A stretch of 64,000 nucleotides of DNA from Moritella sp. (GTDB lineage: Bacteria > Pseudomonadota > Gammaproteobacteria > Enterobacterales > Moritellaceae), in contig NZ_JABSQR010000005.1 in the NCBI RefSeq assembly GCF_013215705.1, forward strand, positions 1 through 64,000, read 5' to 3'. Position numbers and translations under genes: made by a program. How positions within the stretch are numbered: the stretch's first letter is position 1; every line of letters starts with the position of its first letter. Positions 17,171 through 26,589 of the stretch are shown here, piece by piece. Under the pieces are notes generated by a model, which ran no database searches, had not been told where the DNA came from, and saw nothing but the letters and a program-made list of their open reading frames with translations.

Positions 17171-19150
17171 ATGGTTAATTTATTACAAATCGGCACATCT
17201 GGTGTTTTAGGTCACCAGCAAATGCTTAATACCACAGGTAATAACATCTCGAATGTTAATACCGAGGGGTATAGCCGTCAGCGTACCCAGCATAATTCGC
17301 AAATTGACAACATGGGCCTTGCTCGCTCTGATACTGGTCGAGAAATTAACCAGTTTGCACAGGCTGAAGTCTTACTTGATACCAGTAAATTTAATAATCG
17401 AGACAAATTTTTAACAGAAATAACCCGAACCGATCAGGTATTGTCTGATAGCTCGAATAATCTCGGTAGCGGGGTCTCAACATTGTTTGAATCTTTTCAT
17501 ACGCTCAATGACGATCCCACATCATTATCGACTCGGGAGTTAGCGCTCTCCGATGCCAAATCTCTCGTATCCAGTTTTAGTAGTGTTGGTAAACAGCTAC
17601 AGTCACAGGTGAAAACGGCGAATAATGAGATCACCGCAAAACCGGATTTACTCAACGCCTTGATTAAAGAGATACATGGATTAAATCAGCAGGTGATGAT
17701 TGCCAATAATACGTCGCAAGGTGTATCGGGTACATTACTGGATAAGCGTGATGAGTCGATTAAAGCTCTCGCAAGTGAGATTGATATATCCACGATTGCT
17801 AATGACAACAAAAGTATTTCGATAAATTTGATCAGTGGACAACCTTTAGTCATGCAAAGTAGTGTGAGTCAATTTACCGTGGTAACCAATAATCCAGATA
17901 CATCAATTAATGAATTAGCCTTGAACATTGACAGTAATCAAATCTTACTGCAAGAAATTGAGCTGGGTGGTACGGTTGGGGCGTTATTTTCCTTCCGTGA
18001 TGAAGCGGTATCTCCGGCGTTACGAGAAATAGGTCAGTTAGCGTTAGGTATTGGTTCTGCGATCAACAGTCAAAATAGAATGGGACTAGATTTAAATGGT
18101 CAGTTAGGTAAAGACATTTACGGAATGCCAGGCACTATGGCCCAGGGTTATCATGACAACTCCAATTCTGAGCATATGGTAACCTCGACTATAAGGCCTA
18201 CTGAAGGCGGCGCGTTGACGGTTAATCAGTATCAAGTCACGATGACAAGTCCACTTACTTTTGACGTTTATGAGATCAAAAATGGCGTACAAAGTACGAA
18301 TCCTTTGCCTATCTCTGGTGCTTATCCTGGTCCTGTTACCGTCGATGAACATGGTTTTGATATTGATTTTTCTGCCGCTACAGGGGGATTCAAAAGTGGT
18401 GATAAATTCATTTTGTCGCCAACTTTATTTAATTTTGACGACTACCAAGTTATCGCTTCTCGGCCCGAAGACATAGCTCTGTCTTCGGCGCTGCGTTCGA
18501 GCCGTAATACCAATAATATTACAGATAGCCAACTGATTGTCAGTAGCATATTTGATTCTAGTTTATCGTTTTCAAATAATGCTTTAAACATGGCTGCTCC
18601 ACAACGTGTGACGGTTAATAACAGCGGTGATTTTGATATTTTTGATGGCAATGGCACATTGTTAGCGACGAGTTCTGGCGCGCTATTGGGATTAGATTTA
18701 TTGGCTAATTCAGTCCCGCCGTTAAATCCTCAAGCTGGTTATGAGATTAACATCAGCGGCAACCCCAATTCTGGAGAAAGCTTCAGCTTACACTACAACA
18801 CTAACTCGGCGGGGGATAACACGAATGGTTTAAAGCTCGCAGGTTTGGAAAGTGAAAACACCTTAAGACAAAATAAGGTGACCAGTGGTGGTAATCAAAT
18901 GACCATTTCGGAAGGTATTTCTGCCCTTATTGCTGGTATTGGTAATAAAACTAGGGCTGCGCGTGTTGATCAGTCGGCAAGTGAATCTAAATTAACTCAG
19001 AGCCAAAACTGGGTCGAGAGTGTCTCTGGGGTAAACCTGGATGAAGAGGCGGCGAATATGGTGCGTTATGAACAGGCGTATAATGCTTCTGCTCGGGTAG
19101 TGAGCATTTCCAAAGAAATATTCGACACTATCCTGAATGCGGCGAGGTAA
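17171..19150 (+). CDS. flgK: Flagellar hook-filament junction protein FlgK
   Basis: HAP1, the first junction protein between hook and filament. The 659-residue product starts MVNLLQIGTSGVLGHQQMLN with the axial motif TGNNISNVNTEGYSRQRTQH. It ends VSGVNLDEEAANMVRYEQAY and NASARVVSISKEIFDTILNA, all FlgK signatures. It is on the long side for FlgK because of an extended variable centre (about residues 300-520). It follows flgJ by 85 bp without a recognisable promoter and precedes flgL by 5 bp. Confidence 0.96.
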   Translation: MVNLLQIGTSGVLGHQQMLNTTGNNISNVNTEGYSRQRTQHNSQIDNMGLARSDTGREINQFAQAEVLLDTSKFNNRDKFLTEITRTDQVLSDSSNNLGSGVSTLFESFHTLNDDPTSLSTRELALSDAKSLVSSFSSVGKQLQSQVKTANNEITAKPDLLNALIKEIHGLNQQVMIANNTSQGVSGTLLDKRDESIKALASEIDISTIANDNKSISINLISGQPLVMQSSVSQFTVVTNNPDTSINELALNIDSNQILLQEIELGGTVGALFSFRDEAVSPALREIGQLALGIGSAINSQNRMGLDLNGQLGKDIYGMPGTMAQGYHDNSNSEHMVTSTIRPTEGGALTVNQYQVTMTSPLTFDVYEIKNGVQSTNPLPISGAYPGPVTVDEHGFDIDFSAATGGFKSGDKFILSPTLFNFDDYQVIASRPEDIALSSALRSSRNTNNITDSQLIVSSIFDSSLSFSNNALNMAAPQRVTVNNSGDFDIFDGNGTLLATSSGALLGLDLLANSVPPLNPQAGYEINISGNPNSGESFSLHYNTNSAGDNTNGLKLAGLESENTLRQNKVTSGGNQMTISEGISALIAGIGNKTRAARVDQSASESKLTQSQNWVESVSGVNLDEEAANMVRYEQAYNASARVVSISKEIFDTILNAAR

Positions 19151-19155
19151 CCACA

Positions 19156-20391
19156 ATGCGATTAACCAATAATCAAATCTTTACTCGTTCTATGCAGGAT
19201 ATGTCGAAAGCGCAGCAACGGCTGAATACTGCGCATACCCAGATTACATCCCTGAATAAATATAAAACATCGGCTGATTCACCTGCTGACGTTTCTAAGT
19301 CGACTTATTTGCATGATGAGATCAATAAAAATACTCAATATCAAAAAAATAGTCTGATGTTAAAAAGTACCCTAGGTTTGGAAGAAGCCACATTAAGCAA
19401 CATACATACAGCGATGGAGCGAGGTCGAGTCCTGACTATCCGGGCGCTCAATGGTAGCGTGGGTGAGTTGGATCTCAACGCTATTGCGATTGAGATCGAC
19501 GAAGTACAAAAAGAAATTTTCAACCTGGTCAATACCAAAAATGCGAACGGTGATCATATTTTCTCTGGTTCGGCATCTGAAGTGCAATCCTATACCTGGG
19601 ATGCAGATAAGGCGCAGTATAATTTTCAGGGTAATGAACAAGATAACAAGATCCAAATCGCAAGTAATGTATTTATTCGTAATGCTGATAACGGTCGTGA
19701 AGTATTTGAATCTGCCCCTGCGCGGTTGATTGCTCTGTCCGATAATCTTGTCGGTAATGTCTCTGCCGCAGAGGTTCGTATTGTTGATCAGGGCGAATAT
19801 GATAATTTTCATCGTGATAATTATGACTATGCAATGCCGGCAAATAATATTTTCAAGATCACGATTAGTCCGCCAACCATTCCTGGTAATAGCGATATTT
19901 ATACAATTACAGACAGTGGCAATAATGTGCAACAAAGCGGCAATTTTATGTCAGATAATATTATCCGGTTTGGTGGTATGGCTATGTCTGCAACAGGAAC
20001 ATCCCCGGGTAGTGTCGATATTATTTTGGCGCCATCGATAAATGAAAATATTTTGAACACCCTTGAGGCATTCAAACAAGTTCTGACTGATACCTCAATA
20101 ACTAAGTCTGAGTTTCAAGATGGTATCGCGGATGCGCAACTCGGCATTGGTAATGCGAAACATGCGGTAATGTCAGTTATTTCCAGTATTGGTGGGCGGA
20201 ATAATGCCATTGAGCGTATCACGCAATCAAATGAATCATTCAAATTGATTAATCAAGAGGCAATGGCAATTCTTACCGAGACAGATCTTGCCGCGGCAAT
20301 GACAGATTTAACGAAAGAGCAAAACATTCTCGAAACGAGTTATAAAACATTCAATAAAATCAACAATTTAAGCCTGTTTAATGCAATGTAA
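19156..20391 (+). CDS. flgL: Flagellar hook-filament junction protein FlgL
   Basis: HAP3, the junction protein that contacts flagellin. The 411-residue product starts MRLTNNQIFTRSMQDMSKAQ and has the flagellin-like coiled-coil N-terminus (NKYKTSADSPADVSKSTYLH). The C-terminal helix includes ETDLAAAMTDLTKEQNILET and the end YKTFNKINNLSLFNAM. It is 5 bp downstream of flgK and is the last gene before the flagellin series, which begins with its own sigma-54 promoter. Confidence 0.95.
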   Translation: MRLTNNQIFTRSMQDMSKAQQRLNTAHTQITSLNKYKTSADSPADVSKSTYLHDEINKNTQYQKNSLMLKSTLGLEEATLSNIHTAMERGRVLTIRALNGSVGELDLNAIAIEIDEVQKEIFNLVNTKNANGDHIFSGSASEVQSYTWDADKAQYNFQGNEQDNKIQIASNVFIRNADNGREVFESAPARLIALSDNLVGNVSAAEVRIVDQGEYDNFHRDNYDYAMPANNIFKITISPPTIPGNSDIYTITDSGNNVQQSGNFMSDNIIRFGGMAMSATGTSPGSVDIILAPSINENILNTLEAFKQVLTDTSITKSEFQDGIADAQLGIGNAKHAVMSVISSIGGRNNAIERITQSNESFKLINQEAMAILTETDLAAAMTDLTKEQNILETSYKTFNKINNLSLFNAM

Positions 20392-20395
20392 AAGT

Positions 20396-20411
20396 TGGCA
20401 TGTAAGTTGCT
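20396..20411 (+). promoter_or_regulatory. Sigma-54 promoter of flagellin gene 1
   Basis: TGGCATGTAAGTTGCT matches TGGCAC-N5-TTGCW with a single mismatch and exact GG-N10-GC spacing. It begins 5 bp after the flgL stop and lies 112 bp before the flagellin ATG. Confidence 0.82.
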
Positions 20412-20522
20412 ATTATTAATGAGTGATTGATTGCTCATAGAAGAGCGGGTTTAAGCAGAAATTGATAATAACGAATTGTGGTGTATTGCCATAATTTATT
20501 TTGATATACAGAGGGAAGTATT

Positions 20523-21341
20523 ATGGCTATATATGTAAACACTAACGTTGCGTCGTTAAACTCACAACGGAACTTAACGAATTCAACCAATGCACTGCAG
20601 ACTTCTTTTGAACGTTTGTCATCGGGTAAACGGATCAATTCTGCCGCAGATGATGCCGCTGGTCTGCAAATTAGCTCGCGTTTAGAATCGCAAGTTAGTG
20701 GTTTAAACCAGGCATCTCGAAATGCTAATGATGGTATATCGTTAGCGCAAACGGCTGAGGGAGCATTGGATGAAACCACTAATATGTTGCAACGTATGCG
20801 TGTGCTTTCGATTCAATCTGCCAATGGTTCAAATAGTACTGCGGATCGAGAAGCGCTGGATAAAGAATTTGGTGAGTTAAAGAATGAAATAGATCGGGTA
20901 TCAACAGATACTACTTTTGGTGGCATGAAGTTGTTGGATGCAAGTTTTAATACCGATTTTCAAGTTGGTGCTGATGCGAATCAAACGATTAATGTGAAGA
21001 TAACCATGGATATGGATTCGGCTGGTCTAGGTTTAGCTGCCGATACGCTGACCACTGCGGCAGGAGCTCAAACCGCGATCACCAATTTAGACAGTGCGAT
21101 TGCTTCGGTGACCAATGTCCGTGCTGATCTGGGTGCTAAACAAAATCGATTTTCTTCAACTATTCGTAATTTAACGAATATTTCTGAAAATGTATCTGCA
21201 TCTAAATCACGTATTTTGGATACCGACTTTGCTGCTGAATCAGCAAAACTCGCGCAAAATCAGGTTTCTCAACAAGCCGCAAGTACGATGTTAAGTCAAG
21301 CGAATCAACAATCTCAAGTTGCTATGTCGCTATTAGGCTAA
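20523..21341 (+). CDS. fliC: Flagellin, paralog 1
   Basis: Filament subunit. The 272-residue product has the conserved D0/D1 N-terminal part ([20 protein letters not shown], then [20 protein letters not shown]). It also has the conserved C-terminal part ([20 protein letters not shown], then [20 protein letters not shown]). The middle is very short (about residues 140-195), so the outer D2/D3 domains of longer flagellins are absent. It is controlled by the sigma-54 promoter at 20396, which makes it the likely counterpart of the sigma-54-dependent major flagellin of Vibrio. Very similar in protein and DNA to the two paralogs that follow. Confidence 0.96.
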   Translation: MAIYVNTNVASLNSQRNLTNSTNALQTSFERLSSGKRINSAADDAAGLQISSRLESQVSGLNQASRNANDGISLAQTAEGALDETTNMLQRMRVLSIQSANGSNSTADREALDKEFGELKNEIDRVSTDTTFGGMKLLDASFNTDFQVGADANQTINVKITMDMDSAGLGLAADTLTTAAGAQTAITNLDSAIASVTNVRADLGAKQNRFSSTIRNLTNISENVSASKSRILDTDFAAESAKLAQNQVSQQAASTMLSQANQQSQVAMSLLG

Positions 21342-21372
21342 GAGGGTCTCGCCCTCTGGGCCCTTTTGGGCC
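21341..21372 (+). terminator. Tandem hairpins at the end of flagellin gene 1
   Basis: AGAGGG-TCTCG-CCCTCT begins at the last base of the stop codon, and is followed directly by GGGCCC-TTTT-GGGCC. There is no strong T-run after the second hairpin, so this may stabilise the 3' end of the mRNA rather than only terminate. The rest of the 403-bp gap (21342-21744) is AT-rich and holds only the next sigma-54 promoter. Confidence 0.55.
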
Positions 21373-21669
21373 GCCTAATTAATTGCTTTTACCTATATCT
21401 TTATTGATGTAAGCGTATAGGTAAAAGTATTCTTCCTGCCTTCAATACTATCCTTGATATAGCTACTACTTCTATTCTTAGTCTCATTCCATCGTATAAT
21501 TAATGCCGTCTTATGGTGTGTTATGTCCATATTATGCTGCCGCATTAATGCGGCAATAATTTGGCTTATAAATAAAATGGCGACAACATTATAATTTAAA
21601 ATAATATAATAAATAATATTTTTGTTTTAAAACATAGCTTTAACTATATATTATTGATTTTTAATTATT

Positions 21670-21685
21670 TGGCACATAGTTTGCT
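21670..21685 (+). promoter_or_regulatory. Sigma-54 promoter of flagellin gene 2
   Basis: TGGCACATAGTTTGCT is an exact TGGCAC-N5-TTGCW match. It is 59 bp before the GTG start of the second flagellin gene. Confidence 0.9.
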
Positions 21686-21744
21686 TTATGTTTGAGTATA
21701 TAAATTAAAATTCTATGTAAGTTAGTTTCAGAAGGAATGATAAC

Positions 21745-22572
21745 GTGGCCATATATGTAAACACCAATATAGCATCTTTAAATTCACAACGTAATTTGAC
21801 GACGGCTACTAATGCGTTGCAAACATCATTTGAGCGCTTATCTTCTGGTAAACGTATCAACTCAGCGGCAGATGATGCTGCCGGGTTACAGATCGGTTCG
21901 CGCTTAGAAGCACAGGTTAACGGCCTCAATCAGGCAGCTCGAAATGCTAATGATGGTATTTCCCTCGCGCAAACGGCAGAAGGGGCATTAGATGAAAGTA
22001 CGAACTTACTGCAACGTATGCGAGTGCTGTCGATTCAGTCGGCGAATGGCTCGAATTCAGTTGCTGACCGCAAAGCTTTAGATACTGAGTTTAAAGAATT
22101 GCAGATAGAAATTAATCGCATCTCTGATGATACTACATTCGGTGGCATGAGCTTACTTGATTCGACCTTTGATCAAAATTTCCAGATCGGTGCCGATGCT
22201 AATCAAATCATTAATGTAAAAATATCTCTGGATATGGACGCAGCGGGGCTGGGTGTTGGTTCTGCAACGAATAATTTGTTAACGATGGCTCAGGCTCAAA
22301 TCGCGATTGTTAACATCGATAGTGCCATCGCGGCAGTAACCAATGTCCGTGCAGATCTGGGTGCTAAACAAAACCGTTTTTCATCTACGATCCGAAATTT
22401 AACCAATATTTCTGAAAACGTATCGGCGTCTAAATCACGTATTATGGATGCTGATTTTGCCGCTGAATCTGCAAAACTGGCGCAGAACCAAGTATCGCAA
22501 CAAGCCGCAAGTACTATGCTTAGTCAAGCGAATCAGCAATCTCAAGTTGCGATGTCGCTATTACAAGGTTAA
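21745..22572 (+). CDS. fliC: Flagellin, paralog 2
   Basis: Filament subunit of 275 residues. It starts at a GTG at 21745 ([20 protein letters not shown]) behind GAAGGA. The N- and C-terminal halves follow paralog 1 closely, including [40 protein letters not shown] and the end VAMSLLQG. Most differences lie in the short middle (about residues 110-200). It has an exact sigma-54 promoter and is therefore probably expressed with the hook genes. The GTG start, against ATG in paralogs 1 and 3, could lower its translation. Confidence 0.96.
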   Translation: MAIYVNTNIASLNSQRNLTTATNALQTSFERLSSGKRINSAADDAAGLQIGSRLEAQVNGLNQAARNANDGISLAQTAEGALDESTNLLQRMRVLSIQSANGSNSVADRKALDTEFKELQIEINRISDDTTFGGMSLLDSTFDQNFQIGADANQIINVKISLDMDAAGLGVGSATNNLLTMAQAQIAIVNIDSAIAAVTNVRADLGAKQNRFSSTIRNLTNISENVSASKSRIMDADFAAESAKLAQNQVSQQAASTMLSQANQQSQVAMSLLQG

Positions 22573-22596
22573 TAACGGCTAGGTTAATCGAATGTT

Positions 22597-22622
22597 TATT
22601 TTGGCTCGAAAGGGCCAGAATA
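22597..22622 (+). terminator. Hairpin downstream of flagellin gene 2
   Basis: TATTTTGGC, an 8-base loop, then GCCAGAATA (9-bp stem with one G-T pair), 24 bp after the stop codon. No clear T-run follows, so termination efficiency is uncertain. Confidence 0.5.
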
Positions 22623-22871
22623 GAATCCCGCCTTTCTTAGTTACCTCTTGTTTATTCTTACCTTTTTGAACCTTATTAATTGGTTGTTTCGTATTAACGC
22701 AGCCTATTTTTGATTTAACACTTCTTCTTCTGGTGTATTTTCTATGCTTATCATTAATATAATCAACTCGATTTAGAATTAACGATAAACTATAAGCAGT
22801 TGAAATTAATGAATTTAATTTTAATTTCTCATGTCGGTTGGAAAATAAACAGAGAAAAATCAAAATAACTC

Positions 22872-22898
22872 TAAAGAATGTATTTTTGGTGTCGATAA
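22872..22898 (+). promoter_or_regulatory. Sigma-28 (FliA) promoter of flagellin gene 3
   Basis: TAAAGAAT, an 11-bp spacer, then GTCGATAA. Spacing is exact and the -10 differs from GCCGATAA at one base, as in the flgM promoter. No sigma-54 motif was found here, unlike the first two flagellin genes. Confidence 0.85.
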
Positions 22899-22989
22899 CT
22901 TTTATGACAATACAAATAACTAATTAAGAGCAAGGGCTGTATTCCCAATAAACAGCAGTCCTTCACAGGATTTCTTTTAGGAGACGAAT

Positions 22990-23805
22990 ATGGCTGTTTA
23001 TGTAAATACTAATGTTTCATCTTTAAATGCACAGCGTCAATTGAGTAATGCATCCAATGAAATAGGTAAATCGTTCGAACGTTTATCTTCAGGAAAACGT
23101 ATCAACAGTGCGGCTGATGATGCTGCTGGTTTGCAGATCGGTGCGCGTTTAGAATCTCAGGTTAATGGTTTAAACCAGGCTTCACGAAATGCTAATGACG
23201 GTATTTCTTTAGCACAAACTGCAGAGGGTGCATTAGACGAAACAACGAACATGCTGCAACGTATGCGAGTACTGTCAATTCAATCTGCCAATGGTTCTAA
23301 TAGCGGAGCGGATCGTGATGCATTGCAACTCGAATTTGGTCAATTAAAAGAAGAAATCAACCGTATTGCTAAAGACACCACGTTTGGTGGTGAGAATTTA
23401 CTTGATGGTACTTACGATGCTGATATTCAAGTCGGTGCCGATGCCAATCAAACTATCAAATTAAACATTGCTACCAGTATGGGTACCGGTGGTTTAGGCG
23501 TGACAGCTGATAACATCAATACTGCTGCTGGCGCTCAGACCGCAATTATGAACCTAGATTCAGCGATTGCTTCAGTCACTAATACGCGTGCGGATCTCGG
23601 TGCGAAACAAAATCGATTTTCATCGACTATTCGTAATTTAACTAATATTTCAGAAAATGTATCTGCATCTAAATCTCGTATCGTAGATACTGATTTTGCT
23701 GCTGAATCGGCAAATCTAGCGCGTGTTCAAGTACAGCAGCAGGCGGCAAGTTCAATGTTGAGTCAAGCGAACCAAACCTCACAAGTAGCTCTTTCTCTAC
23801 TTTAA
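22990..23805 (+). CDS. fliC: Flagellin, paralog 3
   Basis: Filament subunit of 271 residues. It starts [20 protein letters not shown] at an ATG behind TAGGAGA. It shares the core ([20 protein letters not shown] and [20 protein letters not shown]) with paralogs 1 and 2. It diverges at the extreme ends, for example in [20 protein letters not shown] and the terminus VALSLL, and in the middle. The sigma-28 promoter places it in the last expression class, after hook completion and FlgM export. It is followed by a terminator and then flaG. Confidence 0.96.
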   Translation: MAVYVNTNVSSLNAQRQLSNASNEIGKSFERLSSGKRINSAADDAAGLQIGARLESQVNGLNQASRNANDGISLAQTAEGALDETTNMLQRMRVLSIQSANGSNSGADRDALQLEFGQLKEEINRIAKDTTFGGENLLDGTYDADIQVGADANQTIKLNIATSMGTGGLGVTADNINTAAGAQTAIMNLDSAIASVTNTRADLGAKQNRFSSTIRNLTNISENVSASKSRIVDTDFAAESANLARVQVQQQAASSMLSQANQTSQVALSLL

Positions 23806-23823
23806 TTGAATAAATAAATTATT

Positions 23824-23849
23824 GCCCCGCTCATAGTGGGGCTTTTTTG
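23824..23849 (+). terminator. Terminator after flagellin gene 3
   Basis: GCCCCGC-TCATA-GTGGGGC and six T: a strong intrinsic terminator only about 16 bp before the flaG start. flaG expression probably depends on read-through, since no separate flaG promoter was seen. Confidence 0.85.
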
Positions 23850-23864
23850 TCTTCGGAGGTGATG

Positions 23865-24284
23865 ATGTCCACAATTAATACGGCAGAGAATAAGATCACG
23901 AATTTATATGTTGCTCCTGTCGACACAACCAATGTACCTTCGTTGTCTGCTATAATCGAACCTGAATCCGAGTTAAAGTTACCTAATAAAACGACTGAAA
24001 CAGATAAAAAGCCTGCAACTCTTCGTAAAGACAAAGAGTTGGAGCAGAAATTGCATGAAGCAACAGAAATACTGCAAACACATTTTGATGTGAATAATAA
24101 GAAGTTAGACTTTAGTGTGCATGATGATTCTGGCCGGATGATAGTGAAAATTATCGACCCCGATAGTGGCGAAATACTTAAAGAGCTACCTTCTGAAGCA
24201 GTCCTGAAAATGGCGGATGACATTAAACAGTTTCAGGAAGATATATTCAGTAGCACTGGTCTGTTATTGGATGAAATGGTTTGA
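23865..24284 (+). CDS. flaG: Flagellar protein FlaG
   Basis: FlaG proteins influence filament length in polar-flagellated bacteria; the mechanism is not well defined. The product has 139 residues from the ATG at 23865 (MSTINTAENKITNLYVAPVD), well spaced from a GGAGG ribosome site; an overlapping ATG at 23862 is too close to it. The N-terminal half is polar and poorly conserved. The C-terminal half carries the FlaG domain: FSVHDDSGRMIVKIIDPDSG then EILKELPSEAVLKMADDI. It sits between the flagellins and fliD, its usual place. Confidence 0.92.
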   Translation: MSTINTAENKITNLYVAPVDTTNVPSLSAIIEPESELKLPNKTTETDKKPATLRKDKELEQKLHEATEILQTHFDVNNKKLDFSVHDDSGRMIVKIIDPDSGEILKELPSEAVLKMADDIKQFQEDIFSSTGLLLDEMV

Positions 24285-24346
24285 TAATGGATCAGCGGTA
24301 ATCATTTGCCTCTGGTATCAATAATTGGTAAAACGTAAGGATATAT

Positions 24347-25744
24347 ATGGCTGGTATGACTATGGCGGGCATGGGTTCTGGAATAGACCTTGAGTCGATC
24401 ATTAAAACATTTGTAGCAGCTGAAAAATCGCCGAAAGAAGCGCGGTTAAATAATAAAGAAATCAGCATTACAACTGAGTTATCAGGGGTCGGAACCTTAC
24501 GTGCGGCACTGGCTGATTTTAAAAGTATTACCAATAAATTAGGTAATACTGATACCTTTTATCAAAGTAAAACTAATATTCACTATCAGGGTCGCTCAGT
24601 AGATTCTAGTGCCGTCCGCCAGCCCGGTGAAAGTAACGCAATATTGCCGATCACCATTGAAACTAAAGGCGTAGTACCGAAAGGCTCGTTTGATGTTAAG
24701 GTGACTCAGTTGGCTCAGGGCGCTCGTTTAGAGTCTGATTTCATGCCAGACCGTACGGTGAAATTAGGTCAGGGGATCATGTATTTTGATGCCGGTAAAG
24801 AGAGTTTTGAAGTTGATGTCAATGTGACTGATACGTTACAAGATATTCAGAAAAAAATTAATGAAGCCCCCAATAACTACGGTATCGGCGCTAACATTAT
24901 TAATTCAGATCTTGGCGCGAAAATAGTTTACACCTCAGATAAAACCGGTGTGGCTAATGATTTAACGGTATTTACCTCTGATTCAAGCTTAGCGATGATC
25001 TCCTCGAAGATGGTTGGAAAGGCGGCTAGCGATGCCATTATTGCAATCGACGGCAATATTATTACCCAAGAGAGTAATACTTTTACTCACGCGGTTTCAG
25101 GGGTTACGATCACTGCCAATAGTTTGACTGAAAATAATGACGTGGTCAATTTTTCCACTGCCACTGACCATGCTGCGGTAAGCGATCTCGTGCATGAATT
25201 TATTGATGGTTATAATCGTTTAATCAGTACTATCAATACTCTGACGGATCCTGAAACGGGCTCCCTCAAATTTGATTCAACAGCCCGCAGTGTTAAGCAA
25301 CAGATGCAGTCGATTACCGGGGGGGTTGTAAATGGGGCTAGTAGTAAGCTAAATACATTATATGCAGCTGGTGTCTCCTTAGAAGAGGGCGGGGTTCTGG
25401 CGATCAATCCGTTTGGTAGCAATGGTAGTAAATCTGGCGCCCAACGTTTAGATGACGCTGTTAATAATGCGCTGGATGATCTTGGCAAACTATTTTCCGG
25501 TAAAAACGGGGTCGCAGCACAAATTAATGCGGTACTTGATAACAGTTTAAATAATAAAGGCACGATCACTCAGCGCCAGTCACTGCTCAATACTAATTTA
25601 CGTAGTCTTGAGGACGATCGGGATAAATTAGATCGCTACATATCCTCTTATGAAGATACATTACGGAAAAAATATACAGCGATGGATAGTACCGTGTCGC
25701 GCTATAATGCCACCGGTGACTATATTCGTAATGTCTTGGGATAG
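24347..25744 (+). CDS. fliD: Flagellar filament cap protein FliD
   Basis: HAP2, which caps the filament tip and folds flagellin into place. The 465-residue product has a FliD N-terminal domain (MAGMTMAGMGSGIDLESIIK, with the usual GSGID motif). It has central domains that include DVNVTDTLQDIQKKINEAPN. The C-terminal domain ends SSYEDTLRKKYTAMDSTVSR and YNATGDYIRNVLG. ATG follows TAAGGA. It lies between flaG and fliS. Confidence 0.95.
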   Translation: MAGMTMAGMGSGIDLESIIKTFVAAEKSPKEARLNNKEISITTELSGVGTLRAALADFKSITNKLGNTDTFYQSKTNIHYQGRSVDSSAVRQPGESNAILPITIETKGVVPKGSFDVKVTQLAQGARLESDFMPDRTVKLGQGIMYFDAGKESFEVDVNVTDTLQDIQKKINEAPNNYGIGANIINSDLGAKIVYTSDKTGVANDLTVFTSDSSLAMISSKMVGKAASDAIIAIDGNIITQESNTFTHAVSGVTITANSLTENNDVVNFSTATDHAAVSDLVHEFIDGYNRLISTINTLTDPETGSLKFDSTARSVKQQMQSITGGVVNGASSKLNTLYAAGVSLEEGGVLAINPFGSNGSKSGAQRLDDAVNNALDDLGKLFSGKNGVAAQINAVLDNSLNNKGTITQRQSLLNTNLRSLEDDRDKLDRYISSYEDTLRKKYTAMDSTVSRYNATGDYIRNVLG

Positions 25745-25840
25745 TCGATAATATAACGAATAATCCCGGACTGGTTAAAATGCAGTTACTCGGGTATGTA
25801 CAACATTAAACATAAATATAAATAATAATTAGGTAAAAAT

Positions 25841-26263
25841 ATGAGAGCGAATATCAGACGTTATCAGCAAGTTAGTCGTGAAAGTGGAATTACTTCTGCG
25901 GATAATCATCAAGTGATCTTTATGTTGTTACAGGGGCTGCTTGATTCTGTTGCTGTTGCTAAAGGTTGTATCCTACGTAATGATATCGAAGGCAAAGCTA
26001 AAGCGATTAATAAATCTATTAATATTACTTCGGGATTGATTGATGGTATTAATCATAAAGTATATCCAGAAATTGGTGAGAATTTTGATGCATTGTACCG
26101 TTATATTCAATTACGGTTGAATGATGCTACGTTAGAACGTTCTGTAGAGCCGTTGGATGAGATCACGACATTGGTTACACCAATTAAAGATGCCTGGTTA
26201 AATATTCCACAAGCGGAAAAAATGAAAGTTGAGGCCATGCGTGAACAAATCCGTGGTGCTTAA
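25841..26263 (+). CDS. fliS: Flagellin export chaperone FliS
   Basis: Binds the flagellin C-terminus in the cytoplasm and prevents early polymerisation. The 140-residue helical product carries the N-terminal FliS signature RRYQQVSRESGITSADNHQV followed by IFMLLQGLLDSVAVAKGCI. Four helices are expected over the rest. It follows fliD by 96 bp and is 2 bp before the FliT-like gene, so these two are probably translated together. Confidence 0.93.
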   Translation: MRANIRRYQQVSRESGITSADNHQVIFMLLQGLLDSVAVAKGCILRNDIEGKAKAINKSINITSGLIDGINHKVYPEIGENFDALYRYIQLRLNDATLERSVEPLDEITTLVTPIKDAWLNIPQAEKMKVEAMREQIRGA

Positions 26264-26265
26264 TC

Positions 26266-26580
26266 ATGATTGACTTGAAAGCGGCATTAATGGTGGACAT
26301 TACTGCGTTATCTGAACAGGCGCAAGTCGCTTTGCTTACTGAAGATTTTGATAACTGTAATATTTTATTACAGCAGCGTCAGGAATTTATTGAGCAACTG
26401 GTTAATTTAACGTCGCCTTTGGCGGCAGACACCGCCGCGTATTTGACGCAGATTATCACTGATGATACGGGTGAAATAAACAAACTAACGACTGCGAAGT
26501 TGGAACTTGAATCGCAGCAGATGACCACCAAGCACCGTGCCAAATCAATTAATCGTTATCTTGCTATTAAACAATTTTAG
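26266..26580 (+). CDS. fliT: FliT-like flagellar chaperone
   Basis: A small helical protein of 104 residues in the position of FliT (FlaI in Vibrio), the export chaperone for FliD. It starts MIDLKAALMVDITALSEQAQ, has the FliT-like segment LLQQRQEFIEQLVNL and a basic C-terminus (TTKHRAKSINRYLAIKQF). This family is weakly conserved, so the call relies on size, predicted helicity and being sandwiched between fliS (2 bp upstream) and the maf gene (9 bp downstream). Confidence 0.7.
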   Translation: MIDLKAALMVDITALSEQAQVALLTEDFDNCNILLQQRQEFIEQLVNLTSPLAADTAAYLTQIITDDTGEINKLTTAKLELESQQMTTKHRAKSINRYLAIKQF

Positions 26581-26589
26581 GTTGTTCTT

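Larger units (their letters stand above)
22573..22989 (+). other. Flagellin 2-flagellin 3 intergenic region
   Basis: A 417-bp AT-rich gap. It holds a hairpin after flagellin 2 and the sigma-28 promoter of flagellin 3. A minus-strand open frame of 94 codons inside it has no supporting feature and is treated as noise. Confidence 0.6.

Noticed and set aside
18104-20041. Several open frames of 60-180 codons opposite or out of frame with flgK and flgL
   Set aside because: All are shadows of the two flagellar genes, which have full-length family matches.
22579-22863. Minus-strand open frame of 94 codons between flagellin genes 2 and 3
   Set aside because: It lies in AT-rich intergenic DNA, has a low-complexity basic composition, no ribosome site and no recognisable domain, and overlaps the flagellin 2 hairpin.
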